64,000 bases of DNA, from positions 75,027,001 through 75,091,000 of the forward strand of contig NC_134106.1 in NCBI RefSeq assembly GCF_040939455.1, read 5' to 3'. The notes below the pieces were generated by a model. The model had not been told where the DNA came from. It made no database searches and worked only from the letters and a program-made list of their open reading frames with translations. Source of the stretch: Microcebus murinus (taxonomy: Eukaryota > Chordata > Mammalia > Primates > Cheirogaleidae). Every line of letters begins with the position of its first letter. The stretch's first letter is position 1. This document shows positions 21,061-32,563 of the stretch, in pieces. Both the position numbers and the translations under genes were made by a program.

Positions 21061-22749
21061 TAAAGAAGGAGGGCAGGGAGCTATACTTTTCCCATTTTCT
21101 ACCATGTGCCAGAGGAAGCTCTTCTGGAGGGAGAGGCTGAGGTTAGCAAACTCCCCCGGTCCAGAGCCACCTTAGAAACACAGCTTGGCCACCTTCCTTC
21201 CAGCAGCTGGGAGAGCAGCTTGGTGGCCTGCAAGTGATGGCAGGTTCTGGGTAGAGAGTGCTGGAAGGCTGCCCCTCCCTTCACAATGCGACTTGCCTCC
21301 TCCGTCTGCCCCTGTGGGTCTCAGACGGCATCAACAGCACTTTAACCACAGCCCAGGGACTCTCCGTGCCTGGCCATAGTGCAGTAACACCAGGTGACCC
21401 CTCTGCAGAGAGGTGAGCTTCCTTTGAGACTGACTGTGCCGGTCTCCCCAGGCAGGACTGGGGGCAGGGGCAGTGGGGACTATTCTTATTTTGTGGGCTG
21501 CTCTGGGCCAGGCATCAAATCGAGTGCTCTCTCCCTCCTCTGCAAGTGCCCTAACCCCAGTGTGGGTCAGGTGTCTTCTCGGTGGAGAGCCACTCACACC
21601 CCCTAGGCTGCACTCCTGGGCCCATATCTCTCCCTCCCTGCTCTGTCCTCTTTCCCCTCTCCAGCTTTACTTTCTCCCATGCTGACTTTGTCCTCTAGGT
21701 TGCTATCTTGCCTCATCTTCCATCCTTGATTTCAGAGTAAGAGACCTTCTCCACCCTCGGGGTCCACACCATTTACCCAAAAAGGCCTGTCACTGTGGCC
21801 TGGGGTGTAGGGCTCTGTGGCCAGTTGGGTTACGGGCTCGGGGTGCCTGACAGCCCCACCCCTGCAGTGAGGAAAGGGCAGACTCACAGAGATAGCAAGA
21901 GAGGTTACTGGTGTCCATTCCTCACACCCGTTCCACAGAGTGGGCAACCCAGGCAGGGCCCGGGCCTGGATAGTGCAGCCCTAAGTGGCAAAACTGAGGT
22001 TCGAGACCGGCTGCCTGTCAGGGGTCTGGCACCTGAACGGAAACCCCAAAAGCCCGTCTGCCTCCCACTTTGACGTAAAGGGGATGAATCCAGTGTGCCC
22101 AGCTCGTGGCATTCTTGCTCTCCTAGGACAGAAGCTGTGGAGAAGACAGAGTCCAATCTGGACTCCTCCCTGCTGTGCCTCCCGCTGTAGCTCTGGGGGT
22201 GGCCTGGGAGGGTTTGTGGGGTGGGCTCCCCTCTGTGACAACAATGATCACTCATCTGGGCGCTTGTTAAAGGCAGGGCTGGATGTGCCCTTTTGGCGGG
22301 AGCCTGAGCAGGAAGGATTTCCCTGCTGTGAGGGAAACAGCTGGGAGAGAAGCGGGCAGACACATCACTCAGGCCCTGCCTGTCTTCCCCTCGGGGACAG
22401 ACGCTATGGGGCAGCAAGGGGAGAGGGAAATGAGAAGCTGTGTTCTCCCTGTGCTTGGTAGCCTGGGGCTGAGATCCAGCCCCTCAGACAACGCCCAGCT
22501 GCCCTGGGCTCATGGCAGAAAGTAAGCAGCCTCCTTTTCTTTCATGCCTCGCCCTTGGACACCAGCTTCAGGTGCCAGTCCAGTCTGTTGGGGTCTTTTC
22601 CTCCCATCCTGAGTGTCTCCGCTGCATTTGCCCAGGCTGCGGAGGGAGGACGTGCCCCAGGAGGCGTCCCTGGGGAGGCGAACAGGGGAGGGGTCAGTGC
22701 CGCCAGCGCCCATGGGAGGGAGGGCGTGGGGAAAGCCGGGTCAAAGTGG
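21061..22749. other. GC-rich unassigned sequence
   Basis: Composition changes sharply here from the AT-rich repeats on the left to GC-rich DNA. Many overlapping frames of 60-170 codons lie on both strands (for example 21905-22417 minus and 21985-22461 plus). They overlap each other antisense, contain no recognisable domain, and are what GC-rich DNA with few stop codons gives by chance. CpG dinucleotides are sparse, so it is not an obvious CpG island. No repeat was identified. Confidence 0.5.
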
Positions 22750-23335
22750 CGACTCCTGAGCTGGGTTTTGAAAGGTAAATAGGAGTTTTCTGGCTGGACA
22801 TGATGGGGCTTGGGGTAGAAAGTTCCAGGCAGTGGGATTAGCAACATCCCCAGGGCTAGTCCTGGGACTTGCTGGCTCTTTGCTCCCGTGGGAGATAAAG
22901 GTGAGGGCTCCAGGGGAGGGAAGACAGGAGAGGAGGCAGGAGGCGGAACCACACTCAGGCATTTGAGCCCACCTGCACGTGACGACTGCCATTGCCCACC
23001 ACCTGGATGACTCATAGTTTTCTTCAGATCAACTAAGAAATAAATAAATTTTAATCTACTACCAAAAATGGAATACCACCTTACTTGTCCTAAATAGAAG
23101 ATAACCATAACAACACAAATATAACTATTAAAATAAAAACATTCCCCCTAATGCCACCTCAAGCCATCTGGTGTGCCACCCACTACATTCTGGGAAACTG
23201 CCACGAGGGACAGGGAGCCAAGAAGGGACTTTAGCAAGGGCTTCACACAATCAGATTCGTGCTTTAAAAAGACCAGTCTGACCGGAGGATGTCGAGGGGC
23301 TGGAAAGGGGTCAGGCCAGAGGAGTGGACAGTTCA
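22750..23335 (-). repeat. LINE L2 fragments
   Basis: Two reverse-oriented pieces carry L2 landmarks. GAGCTGGGTTTTGAAAGGTA at 22759-22778 and GAAAGTTCCAGGCAGTGGGA at 22819-22838 match the segment encoding the end of the L2 ORF. GGGCTTCACACAATCAGATT at 23238-23257 and AAAAGACCAGTCTGACCGGA at 23267-23286 match a more upstream ORF segment. An AT-rich interval at 23020-23150 between them is not assigned. Confidence 0.6.
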
Positions 23336-23564
23336 CCAGTCGTCTATTTTTACAAACCCTGTACAGACAGCCTTTAGAAAAAAAGCAAATTTTCTTTTGT
23401 CGTCCTTGAAACTAAATTCCACCTACAACTAAATCGGGCATCCTTTTCTAGAAGCAGTTTCCTCTTACTAGCGACCTGGGGCAATGGCCTTTGGGTGCTA
23501 AGCAGCATTTTGTTATGAATGGCCGACCTGATGCCCACCCAGCCTTCATGCTCCTCACTTTGAG

Positions 23565-24699
23565 GGGTGAATGTAGAATCACTCTTGGAAAGCATTTTCT
23601 GCATCCTGCTGGTGTGGAAGTGTTTTCCTTGCAAAAAGTTGTTGAGATGCTTGAAGAAGTGGTAGTGGGTTGGCAAGAGGTCAGGAGAATACAGCAGAGG
23701 AGGCAAAACTTCATAGCCCAATTCATTCAACTTTTGAAGCCTTGGTTGTGTGCGTGTGGTTGGGCGTTGTGGAGAAGAATTGGGCCCTTTCTGTTGACCA
23801 TCGCCGGCTACAGGCATTGCAGTTTTCAGTGCATTTCATCTATTTGATGAGCATACTTCTCAGATATAATGGTTTCACTGGGATTCAGAAAGCTGTAGTG
23901 GATCAGACTGGCAACAGATCACCAAACAGTGACCATGACCTTTTTCTGGTGCAAGGTTGGCTTTGGGAAGTGCTTTTGGAGCTTCTTCTCAGTCCAAGCA
24001 CTGAACTGGTCGCAGCCAGTTGTTGTATAAAATGCACTTTTCTTCGCACATCATAATCCCATCGAGAAATGGTTCATTGTTATTGCATACAATAAGAGAA
24101 GACAACACTTCAAAACGACTATTTTTTTTTAAATTTTCAGTCAGCTCATGAGGCACCCACTTGTCAAGCCTTTTCCCCTTTTCAATTTACTTCAAATGCC
24201 AAAGGACCGTAGAATGGACCATTCTACCTCGATGTTGAGTTCTTCAGCAACTTCTTGTGTAGTTGTAAGAGGATCAGCTTCGATGATTGCTCCCAACTGG
24301 TCATTGTCAACTTCTGATGGCTGTCCATTGTCCACTGCACTCCTCATCCTCAAGGCTCTCATCTCCTTTGCAAAACTTCTTGAACCACCACCACACTGTC
24401 TGTTGGTTAGCAGTTCCTGGGCCAGATGCATTGTTGATGCTGCGAGTTGTCTCTGCTGCTTTATGACCCATTGAATAAGAAAATTGCTGGAATTTACTTT
24501 TTGTCTACCATCATTTCCATAGTCTAAAATAAATATAAAATAGTGAGTAATAAGTCATTAGCAAAAAATAAATAAATAAAGTGAGAAATGCACATTAAAG
24601 TGACATATAACAGAACCACATATAGGTAAGAATGTATTCTAATATCAAACAGCAAATTTCAATGATGCTAAAACTGCAATTACTTTTGCACCCATCTAA
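23565..24699 (-). mobile_element. Hsmar1-like mariner transposon, decayed, one end lost
   Basis: The minus strand encodes pieces of a mariner (Tc1/mariner superfamily) transposase of the Hsmar1 type, the family captured in the primate SETMAR gene. The right end is a proper terminal inverted repeat: ACTGCAATTACTTTTGCACC (24673-24692) through CTAA at 24699, followed by TA. The N-terminal helix-turn-helix region is readable at 24192-24431 (E-V-D-N-D-Q-L-G-A-I-I-E-A-D-P-L-T-T-T). The C-terminal catalytic part is readable at 23600-23810 (L-Q-K-L-N-E-L-G-Y-E-V-L-P). Frameshifts and stops break the gene. No inverted repeat is visible on the left, where family similarity fades near 23565. Confidence 0.88.
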
Positions 24700-24701
24700 T
24701 A

Positions 24702-25304
24702 TATTTCCCTATTTTGCCTTAAGAAATCCAACAACATGTAAAGATCGTTATTTTATTTATGTCTATTTGGGAATGATTGGAGGTATTTATTTGCAATTTA
24801 CTCTCTGTATACTTCCAAAGAGAATATGTAACAGTTTTAGTGAATGTAATACAGTCCCAGTACTGTTTCCATCAGAATAAAAAATTATAAACAGCCACGT
24901 AGAGACAGGAGACAGAACACTGTGTCAACGCTGGGCAAAAGTCCTGTCTGCCATTGGGCCTCCATGTCACTGGCTCCCAGCATCCATGGGAAAGGGGGAG
25001 CCAGCCCTGTAGGCCGCTACCCTGGGACAGAAGGGAGCCGGGGCTTGCCAACAGGAGCGCCTCAGTAAGTAAGAACTGCCATTATCTTAACACCATTATA
25101 GCTCTTTTTTGAGAGAGAAACTTTTCATGGTGTTGTATTTAGGGGAAACAAATCAAAAGACTCGGTGAACAGTCCTGTAGTAAAACTGTACAACGTAACA
25201 AACAATCCCTTAAATTCTGATTGACCTCAGATGGAGGATGTTCTTCTCTGCCTTAGACTGGGGAAAGGTGGCATGTTACAGAGTGGAGTCCCGATGAGGA
25301 CAGC
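24702..25304. other. Unassigned sequence
   Basis: No gene or repeat recognised. Mixed composition; one CpG-poor GC-rich patch lies near 24900-25070. Confidence 0.4.
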
Positions 25305-25442
25305 TAAACCAGTGAGACCCAAACCAATGTCCTGGCCCACTGAGGACCATTAGAGCCAAATCTCTGGGTGTGGGCTGGCTCTTATACTTTTCCAACATTT
25401 CCCCCAGCGACTAATGAGCAGCAGGGTTAAGAACCAGTGGCC
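25305..25442. repeat. MER5A-like hAT (Charlie) transposon fragment
   Basis: The copy ends in AGCAGGGTTAAGAACCAGTG (25420-25439 area), matching the terminal inverted repeat of MER5-type non-autonomous hAT elements. Internally it has the AATCTCTGGGTGTGGGC word (25360-25376), which matches the conserved MER5A middle. It is diverged. Confidence 0.6.
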
Positions 25443-27429
25443 CAGAGAAATAAGTAGCCTAGGTCAATTTATAACCTGGCTAAGTTGGTCCAGGGTTAGG
25501 TTGAATTCCCTACTCTCCTGCTCCTCATAATAGTCGGGTGAGGTGGTTGATGCCTGAGTAAGCCAGGCAGTGGCTCTAGGCTCTGCCAGAACTAACCGGC
25601 TTGGGGTTCTTGGACAATTCCTGGCACTCAGTCCAGATGTGCAGGTAGAACAGTGACAGCGGAAATACCAAAGAAGTCAATTAAAATGTGTTAACCAAAA
25701 CAGGAAATGTGAGTGAGGGGATTGAGAGTGTGTTTTACATTGGATGTGTGATTTTATCAATACTTTCATTGTTCAAAAACTCTTATTTTTAAAAAGTATT
25801 TTCAAAACAAGTCCAAACTTTACTTCTCATTCCAAATTCCTGTTCTTTCTATACTTGTATTTTGGGCAAGATTAAAACAAAACACAAACACTTTGTAGCA
25901 ATGTTGGAACATCAGAATTTCTGATAGGGGTGGGAAAAAAATGATTTTTATTTATCGGGAGATGCTGCTTCCTCAAGGAGAAAGCGCATCAGTCCAAGGC
26001 ACTGGTTTAGAGTTAAGGAAGAGTTAGGAAGGAAGGCACATCTTTTGTCTGTGGTGACAACATGATGTCCCACAATTGGCAAACTCCCAGCATAAGGACA
26101 CACACAGTGTGATGGATTTTCACAGCCACCCACTTCTCCAGATCCAGGAGGGCTCTTGGGTACATACTTGGTGCTTCCATGGCAAATTCACTGCATGTGA
26201 AAATTAGAGTCTTCCAAAGAACAAATTTATTAGCCAGTAATCAGCAGCAGTAATAGGGTCATTTAAAAGTTCCTAACAAGTAATTCCAGTTCTATAGTTT
26301 TATGTTAAACAGCCAAGAAAAAGGAAAATACCACATGCATAAAATGTACATTGAAATGTAATTTATAATAGTGAAGAAATGAATGCAGTCTGAATGGCTA
26401 CCAATAGCAGATGGTTGAATGACTTGTCATTACTGAGACTTGCGTAGCAATGGAATGAAGGAGTACGTAGAAAAAGCAGGATGTGAAAGTGTCAGCGTAC
26501 AATGAGTCCAACAATAAAATATATTTTTGCGAAAAGCCCAAAAAATCCACAAGAGAGTTTATGGATTATTTCTCCCTCTAAGTTCTGTCATCAAAATCTT
26601 TTTAACCAAAATGAGCTTAACCAAATAAGACCCGTTTACATTCCACCATGAGCCCAGCTCGGATATGGCAGCTGGCGCAAGGCACTTGGGCACTTACTCT
26701 GTTCCCGAGAGAGGGGTCCGTCATCACCACCCGCCCTCCCAGCTCCGGTGGGACCTTCAGCCTCTAGGTTTCATGCCGCTGGACAGTGCAGCCAAGGCAG
26801 TTGTGAGGTGGAGTTCACCACGGGGCCACCCTTCCTTGAGTGCCAAAAAAGCACAGCTGTGGGGCCAACGTTACTTAGTGCTGTTTTAACACACATTGGA
26901 GGATGTTTGCCAGAAATAGTTCTTTGGGCTTTGGCAAGGCAAGTATCGGGTTACACTTTCTGATTGTGGTTCAATAAGCATTTTGGCTGGTTTCTGATGG
27001 TGGAACAGGGCAGGCATCAAGACACACTTCCCTTCCGACAGCAAGGAGGGTGGTATGCAGTTCACCTACAAGGGGCATCAGCTTATTAAAGTGTAACAAG
27101 GAGGTTACACCCTATGGAGGATGTTTGATTCTTGCTGATTCAGCACAAAGGTGTGGTTCTCAATGTTGCTGGAATCCCCTGGGGAGCTTGATTCCCTCCC
27201 AGGGAAAAAGCTCCCCAAATGGTTTATATGAGCAGCTAGAGTGGAGCTCCCCTGTTGTATGGTGTCAGTTGCCAAGATCTGTACTGAACACTCTTAGATG
27301 GAGCTCACAGGTGGGCATGGTCACTGCGCAAAGATTATCAAGAAGCTATGCCACACTCAAAAAGGTTTTCCGTACCACTCTTAGCCATCACAGAGGAGAG
27401 GCCCAGGGGTTAAACGGGAGACCAGTAAG
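25443..27429. other. Mostly unassigned; weak L1-like and MER5-like patches
   Basis: No gene supported. The interval 26260-26530 is A-rich and reads like a very old L1 3' part (GAATGGCTACCAATAGCAGATG area), with low certainty. The interval 27150-27290 contains GGTTCTCAATGTTGCTGGAA (27156-27175) and a GGGGAGCTT word, which resemble a MER5-type element. A 134-codon frame at 27050-27454 spans these patches and is not credible as a gene. Confidence 0.4.
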
Positions 27430-27575
27430 CTGGGTGCAATGTGATTCTCTATGACTTACTAGTGCTGCAACCTTGGCTAAGTTGCTCCCCCCTCTGGGCT
27501 TCCATTTCCCCATCTGAAAGCTGCGGATGGCGGCCACCCTGCCAGCCTCAAAGGGCTGTTCAGAATGCAGTGATA
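27430..27575 (+). repeat. MIR SINE
   Basis: The MIR core is readable in forward orientation: CTGCAACCTTGGCTAAGTTG (27465-27484) followed by TTCCATTTCCCCATCTGAAA (27501-27520). These correspond to the conserved core words for the Leu-tRNA-derived CORE-SINE. Diverged, with no clear ends. Confidence 0.75.
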
Positions 27576-27864
27576 AAGGGCAGGAGGAGGCAGACATCTC
27601 GGGAGATGTAAGCACAGCTGTTCTCTCCAGTTGCCCGGGCATGCTTAAAACGTACCAGTACCTTCCAATTCACAGAGCTGTGCCTCTGTTCTGACTACCC
27701 TTCATGGATTTGAGGGAGAGCCATATGCCTGCGGCTTACCTATTGAGTGATTTAGATATTCAATGAATTAGAGGGTCTAAAATTTGTAGAAAATAGGAAA
27801 TATGCAAAATAGAAATAGGACAGCAGTTGATGTGAATTCTCCCAAGATTTCTATCTAAGAAGTT
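27576..27864. other. Unassigned spacer
   Basis: Nothing recognised here between a MIR and an interspersed repeat. Confidence 0.4.
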
Positions 27865-28208
27865 TGTCTTACTTACTCTATTTGAGCTGCTACAATCATA
27901 GCTTAAACAACAAAAGTATTTCTTACAGTGCTGGATGCTGGGGAGTCCAAGATCAAGGCGTTGGCAGATTCCATGTCTGGAGAGAGCTCGTTTCCTGGTT
28001 TGTGAACAAGCCCTCTTCCCACTGTGTCCTCATGTGGCAGAAAGGGGTGAGAGAGTTCTCTGGGGCCTCTGTCACAGGGCTCTGATCCCGTTCATGCTCC
28101 ATTCTCCTGACATAATCACCTCCCAAAAGCCGCACTTCCAAATACCATCAGCTTGGGGTTTAGGATTTCAACACGTGAATTTGGGGAGGATATAAACATT
28201 TAGACCAT
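27865..28208 (+). repeat. Mammalian interspersed repeat, family unnamed by me
   Basis: The sequence follows a pattern found many times in primate genomes. It has a block equivalent to TTCTTACAGTGCTGGATGCT (27921-27940) and TCCAAGATCAAGGCGTTGGC (27946-27965). TAATCACCTCCCAAAAGCC (28114-28132) follows, then a terminal block GGGGAGGATATAAACATTTA (28183-28202). I am confident it is a repeat but not of its class, so the orientation given is only by convention. Confidence 0.55.
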
Positions 28209-29214
28209 GACAGAGTTAACTCAGGCATATTTAGCAAGAACTGAGATGAGTCCTCAGAATTTGGCCACTTTTGGAGCATTTATATCTCTTTAAAGGGCAG
28301 AGAAGTAGAAGTAAGTAAGATTTCTGAGAACCACCCAAGGAGAGAGCTCTGGACTCAACACAGTGTGAAGAAACTGCCCTAGGGCCAGAAGCCGGGTGCA
28401 TTTCCCAGTCTGCATGCGTACTAATGACAAGATAAATGTGGAGCTGGTGCCTCACTGAGCTTCTGGCTGAATCCAGGTGAGTGATTCCAGGGAAAAGGAA
28501 TCTCCCTTCATCTGGTCACTTAAACTGCAGAGCAACGCAGGAAGCGCATTACATTTTAGGAGATGTGTGATGGCTGCTGGCCACCCAGATGCTAATTTCT
28601 TCTCCAATCCCTGGAGCTGGGCTGAGGCTCCAAAACTCACTACAATTAACCAGAGAATCCCATCCCTCTCTCTGGTTTGGGCTGGAAGGGACTGGCCCCT
28701 GGCAGTGCAAGTGTGGCCCGTAGCCGCTGCACAAGACATCTCACTTCCTGGTTCAGCCACAAAAGCATGTGGGTCCAGGCCACGCTGAGGGCACGTCCTG
28801 GGCACCTGGCCCAGCTCTCCACCCTCCCTGTGGCTGGTCTACTGCAAGTAATCTCCAGGTTGTATTTGAGGTCTATCTTGTGTCTAAGGAAAAAAAAAAG
28901 GCTCGGTTTTTTGTGTGTGTGTAGTAACCATAGAAACCCTCTTTTGCACTCACTTGTGTTTTGGAAAAAAATCCCTGCTGTGTGTCTGTCTGGCTTATGT
29001 TGTCTCCGTTGAATTGTGAGCTCCCAGGAGAAGGGATCTGTGCCCTGGAGGGGAGTGTGAGGAGGCCCCTGCCTTCCTCCTGCAGGTGGGGCCAAGGCTC
29101 TGGCTTCATTATCCCAAGGAACCCACAAGAGGTAGCCAACAAATAGACAGTCTCCACCAGCCCACTCTGCTTTGGAGGGTGCCTAGTGGTGGGCTGAGGT
29201 TGTGGTATTGCAAC
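28209..29214. other. Unassigned sequence
   Basis: No gene or repeat supported. Overlapping frames on both strands at 28450-29160 (up to 160 codons) lack motifs and overlap each other antisense. An A10 run at about 28890 and a short GT run at 28913-28922 are present. Confidence 0.4.
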
Positions 29215-29345
29215 TCATTTAATCCTTGTCCCAGCACTGATTGGACTACCATCATTATCTCTATCTTACAGATGAGGAAACTGAGGCACAGGGTGTCTAA
29301 GTAACAAGGCAAGGTGCTACTTTGCTAGAAGTGCAGATCACAGGA
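29215..29345 (-). repeat. MIR SINE
   Basis: A reverse MIR core is clear: CTTACAGATGAGGAAACTGA at 29265-29284, then GGCACAGGGTGTCTAAGTAA. It also shows the upstream ATCATTATCTCTATC block. The remainder is diverged. Confidence 0.85.
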
Positions 29346-29429
29346 TGTAAACCCTGGCAAGGAGTGCCAGAACCCACAGTCATAACCAATCTGCTAGGCT
29401 GCTGGGCTCCTACTCAGGGGGGGCCTCCG

Positions 29430-29575
29430 GGGGTCCCAGTCACGGCCGGCCTGGCATTCCCTGGGAGATTTGATGTGCAAATGTCCACACACACCTGTTG
29501 AAGCAGGATCAGAGTGGATTGGGGCCTAGGAATCTGCATTTTAATTCTCTAGGTGATTCAGTGTGGCAGGCCACA
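29430..29575. repeat. MER5A-like hAT transposon fragment
   Basis: The AGGAATCTGCATTTTAATTC word at 29528-29547 followed by TAGGTGATTCAGTGTGGC matches the conserved 3' half of MER5A. The left portion is degraded. Confidence 0.6.
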
Positions 29576-30129
29576 GAAAGGTACACAGAATCCCTAGGGC
29601 AAAAACCAGATTATAGTGTCTGCATAGACCTGCCTGACCTTGCTTCTCCTGAACACAAATGTGTTCCTAAAAAGACCTGGGCATACAGCAGTTGTGTCCT
29701 GTGGATCAAAGCCTGAAGACAGCAGGGGAGCTAGTGTGAAAAGAGCCCTCCAACAGCTGTTTATAGAGCTGCCCAATCAGGCATCTTTGATGTGAAGCAC
29801 TTAGCTCTTACATCCAGCACCCTCTTACTGAGTCTATTCTGTGGGCCAGGCAAATAGGCATGGAACTTGCCCAGCATGCAGAACTAGGCAGCTCTGTGGT
29901 TGTACATGGAGCTCCTGGCACCAGGCCCAGGACAGGGGACCAGGGAAGAACAGCTGGGCTGCTGTTAGGGTGAGAGAACTCCCACATGGGTCAGATGACG
30001 CCATAGAGCCCCAGCTTTCCTTATGCATAAAATGCATATGAACATAATAATATGGCTCCCTGGTCTGCTTTAACAAGTGGGAAGGAGATCAGCCAGTTTG
30101 GCCATCAATATCAGACAGTCTCCCTGTGC
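29576..30129. other. Unassigned sequence
   Basis: No recognised feature. Short frames on both strands carry no motifs. Confidence 0.4.
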
Positions 30130-30245
30130 TAACTGTTTTGCTCACATTCCCTCATTTTATCCACTCAGTGGTCCTGAGGACTAGAGATTACCATCCACAT
30201 TTTACAGAGGAGGCAGCTAAAGAATAAATGCAGGGCTGAGATGCA
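30130..30245 (-). repeat. MIR SINE
   Basis: The reversed MIR core is seen as CCATCCACATTTTACAGAGG (30191-30210) preceded by a CTCATTTTATCCACTCAGTG block. It is short and diverged. Confidence 0.65.
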
Positions 30246-30619
30246 CCCCTTCAGATTGCAGAAAACTTTCTCTGTTCAGCACAAGGTGGAAGATTCATGA
30301 TGAGAGCAACAGTAGCAAAGTGAGGGCCCTGCCCAGTGGGACCCAAGGCAAGAGGGCACAGGGCTCTGGGCTCTGTGTTGAACACTGTGGGGCCTGGCCT
30401 TGAGGAGTGTAGCTGAATGTCAGTGTGCGTTTGCAAAGGGTAGGGTTGGCATGGGACCCCATGACTCACGTACACTGAAGCAATGATGATACAGATGATG
30501 ATAATTAAAAAAAAATACCACTTCCATACTTTAAGAAAACAGCAAAAATGTATTATCCAAAATGGCTGCAACAAGAGCTCCTATCGCAAATGCTCTCCTC
30601 ACTCCTCCCAACGAGAGGT

Positions 30620-31005
30620 CTATGTGCCACCCCTTTGAATCTTGGTGGACCTGCAAGTATGGCAGAAGTGACATTCTGTGACTTCTGAGGTCAGGTCATT
30701 AAAGGCAATGGAGCTTCCTCCTGGTCTTGTTGGGACTCTCACATTGGGAACCCATCCACCATGCTGTGAGGAAGCCCAAGCCACACGGAAGTGTTCCAGC
30801 CAGCAGCCTCAGCTGAGATCCACTGACAGCCAGCATCAACCACCAATGCCGTGAGTGACAAAGCCTTCAGGTGACTCCAACCCAGGCACTATCTGACCAC
30901 AAGGGACCCAGAACCATGAGAGCTCCTAAAAATAAAGATTGGTATTGCTTTAAGCTACTAAGTTTGGGGATGACTCATTATACAGCAATAGATCACAACA
31001 AGAAG
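30620..31005 (+). repeat. Probable ERVL-MaLR class LTR (MLT1-like)
   Basis: The block CATGCTGTGAGGAAGCCCAA (30761-30780) and the end segment TTTAAGCTACTAAGTTTGGG (30950-30969), then CAGCAATAGATCACAAC, follow the pattern of old MaLR-type solo LTRs. An AATAAAGATT word at 30932-30941 is in the expected place for the LTR polyadenylation signal. No internal retroviral region is present. The class is inferred from memory and may be wrong at subfamily level. Confidence 0.5.
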
Positions 31006-31504
31006 GGACAATCCATTTTAATAGGGTTTAGGCTAAAGTGAAGTGGCTGGGCCAGGTGACAATTAATTTCCTCACTTTCAGTACTGTGACAATTTCTATT
31101 AATAGAAGCTCAGTAATTATTTCTAACATTTTAAAATCTACTTATGTTGGATTTGGAAGAAAGGTAAATGCAGGGTTTTTTTTGCAAGGAGAGAGGAGGT
31201 AGTTTGGTTAGGGAGAAAGTGTATTATTTTGGTCTTGTCCAAGTTCAATGTAGGCATACCTCATGGATAATATCTGGGCTATTTTTGACAAAGATGGAAT
31301 AAGCCAGGCATCGAAGAAGTGTGTGTACGTGTGAGTGAGTGGCTGAGTGTGTGCGTGTGTATCTTTTACTTTCACTGATCAAAGCTTTCAACGAATGAGG
31401 GAAAAAGAATACAATTTTTAACCTCCCACTTACACACTCATTGGAATCTGCAGTTCCCATGGAGGCCTTGGGGATTTGTGTGTGGATCACTCAGTTCACG
31501 AAGT
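31006..31504. other. Unassigned; GT-rich tract
   Basis: No gene supported. A purine- then GT-rich tract at about 31318-31352 (GTGTGTACGTGTGAGTGAGT) is a degenerate microsatellite. Confidence 0.4.
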
Positions 31505-31600
31505 GTCCTTGATGATCCACATTTTACAGAGAGTGATGGTCCAGTCACACAGCTGAGAAGGGATGGGACTGAACCTGCACCTGGCTCCAGCCGAGCTCAT
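31505..31600 (-). repeat. MIR SINE
   Basis: ATCCACATTTTACAGAGAGT (31516-31535) and CAGTCACACAGCTGAGAAG (31542-31560) are the reversed MIR core. A GGGACTGAACCTGCACC block follows where the tRNA-derived part is expected. Confidence 0.75.
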
Positions 31601-31611
31601 CCCTCTATGCC

Positions 31612-31705
31612 ACTTGTACCTGGCCTATCACAGGTGCTTTGTAAACTCAGATGAATGGATGAATGGATGAATGAATGAATGAATGGAAGAATGGAAGAAT
31701 GAACC
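31612..31705 (+). repeat. LINE L2 3' end with (TGAA/TGGA) microsatellite
   Basis: The short L2 3' terminus (TACCTGGCCTATCACAGGTG, 31617-31636) runs into its typical TGAATGAATGAA tail. Here the tail is expanded into a mixed ATGGATGAATGA and AAGAATGG tetranucleotide array at 31652-31702. Confidence 0.75.
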
Positions 31706-32274
31706 AACAGACCACATGTCCTTAAAGTGGGCCATACAGATGAGTAGGATTCAAGCCAGTAGGAAGGTCAAGACGCGCATTCCAGGCTGGGCAGACGAGA
31801 TGAAGCCAGAGGAAGCAGGCTTGGCGGGAGGAGGCAGGGAGAAGATTGGCCAGAGCCCAGGGCTGGGAGGGGGCCTGAGGGCAGGAAGAGTTGTGCCCAG
31901 CAGTCTACCTCATCCAAGTCCCCAGAGGTGTCTTCCTCCATTCAGGCTGTCCAGGTGGCCTCCCAGGCTGGGGCTGCACAGTGCTCTCTGAGGAGGAGAT
32001 GGGACTGAACAGGTGACAGATGTCTCATGCTCACCTGCTTCCTCTGCCCTACAAGTAAACCCACTTTTCCTCTCTGGCTTAGCAGCCAGGGGAGGCTGGG
32101 ACTTCTGGAAGAGGCTAAGAATGGAGGAATGGAGTGACTAGTTAGCAAGGAGTTTGTGGTCATCAACGTCAACATCATCATCATCATCATCTGTATCGCT
32201 GCCACCACCATCGTCAACACTCCACAGTAGAGCTTGGTGGCCGGGAGTGCGGCCTGGGGAGTTTTGCCGAGTTT
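31706..32274. other. Unassigned; includes (ATC)n-like tract
   Basis: No gene supported. A degenerate trinucleotide tract (CATCATCATCATCATCATC) lies at about 32171-32191 within a CAACATC-rich stretch, 32160-32220. Frames reading through it as methionine or serine runs are artefacts. Confidence 0.45.
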
Positions 32275-32450
32275 CTAGCCTGGCTCTTTACCCCCCAGAC
32301 TGTGTGGGCTCAGGCACATTTTAAACTTGCCTAAGCCTCACTTTCCTCATATATGAAATGGGATAATTCAAAAAGATAATACATATAAAGTTCTTAGCAT
32401 CTTGTCTGGCACACGTTGTAACTATAATTTAGCTATTATTACTGTTAGTA
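32275..32450 (+). repeat. MIR SINE
   Basis: The MIR core and 3' part read in forward orientation: GCCTCACTTTCCTCATATAT (32335-32354) and GAAATGGGATAATTC, then the 3' words TCTTGTCTGGCACACGTTG (32400-32418). Moderately diverged and nearly complete. Confidence 0.8.
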
Positions 32451-32563
32451 TTTTTGTCATTAATAAGCCTTCTACATGGAGGTGCCTGGGGTGGTCACCA
32501 CAGCATCTGACTCACCTTTTAGAGGAGGAGAGGGAAGCTCCGTGGGCGCGGCCCGTCGTGCCC

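Noticed and set aside
21099..23108. Many long overlapping frames on both strands in GC-rich DNA
   Set aside because: They overlap in different frames and strands, have no domain, no splice or promoter support, and match the expected stop-codon scarcity of GC-rich DNA.
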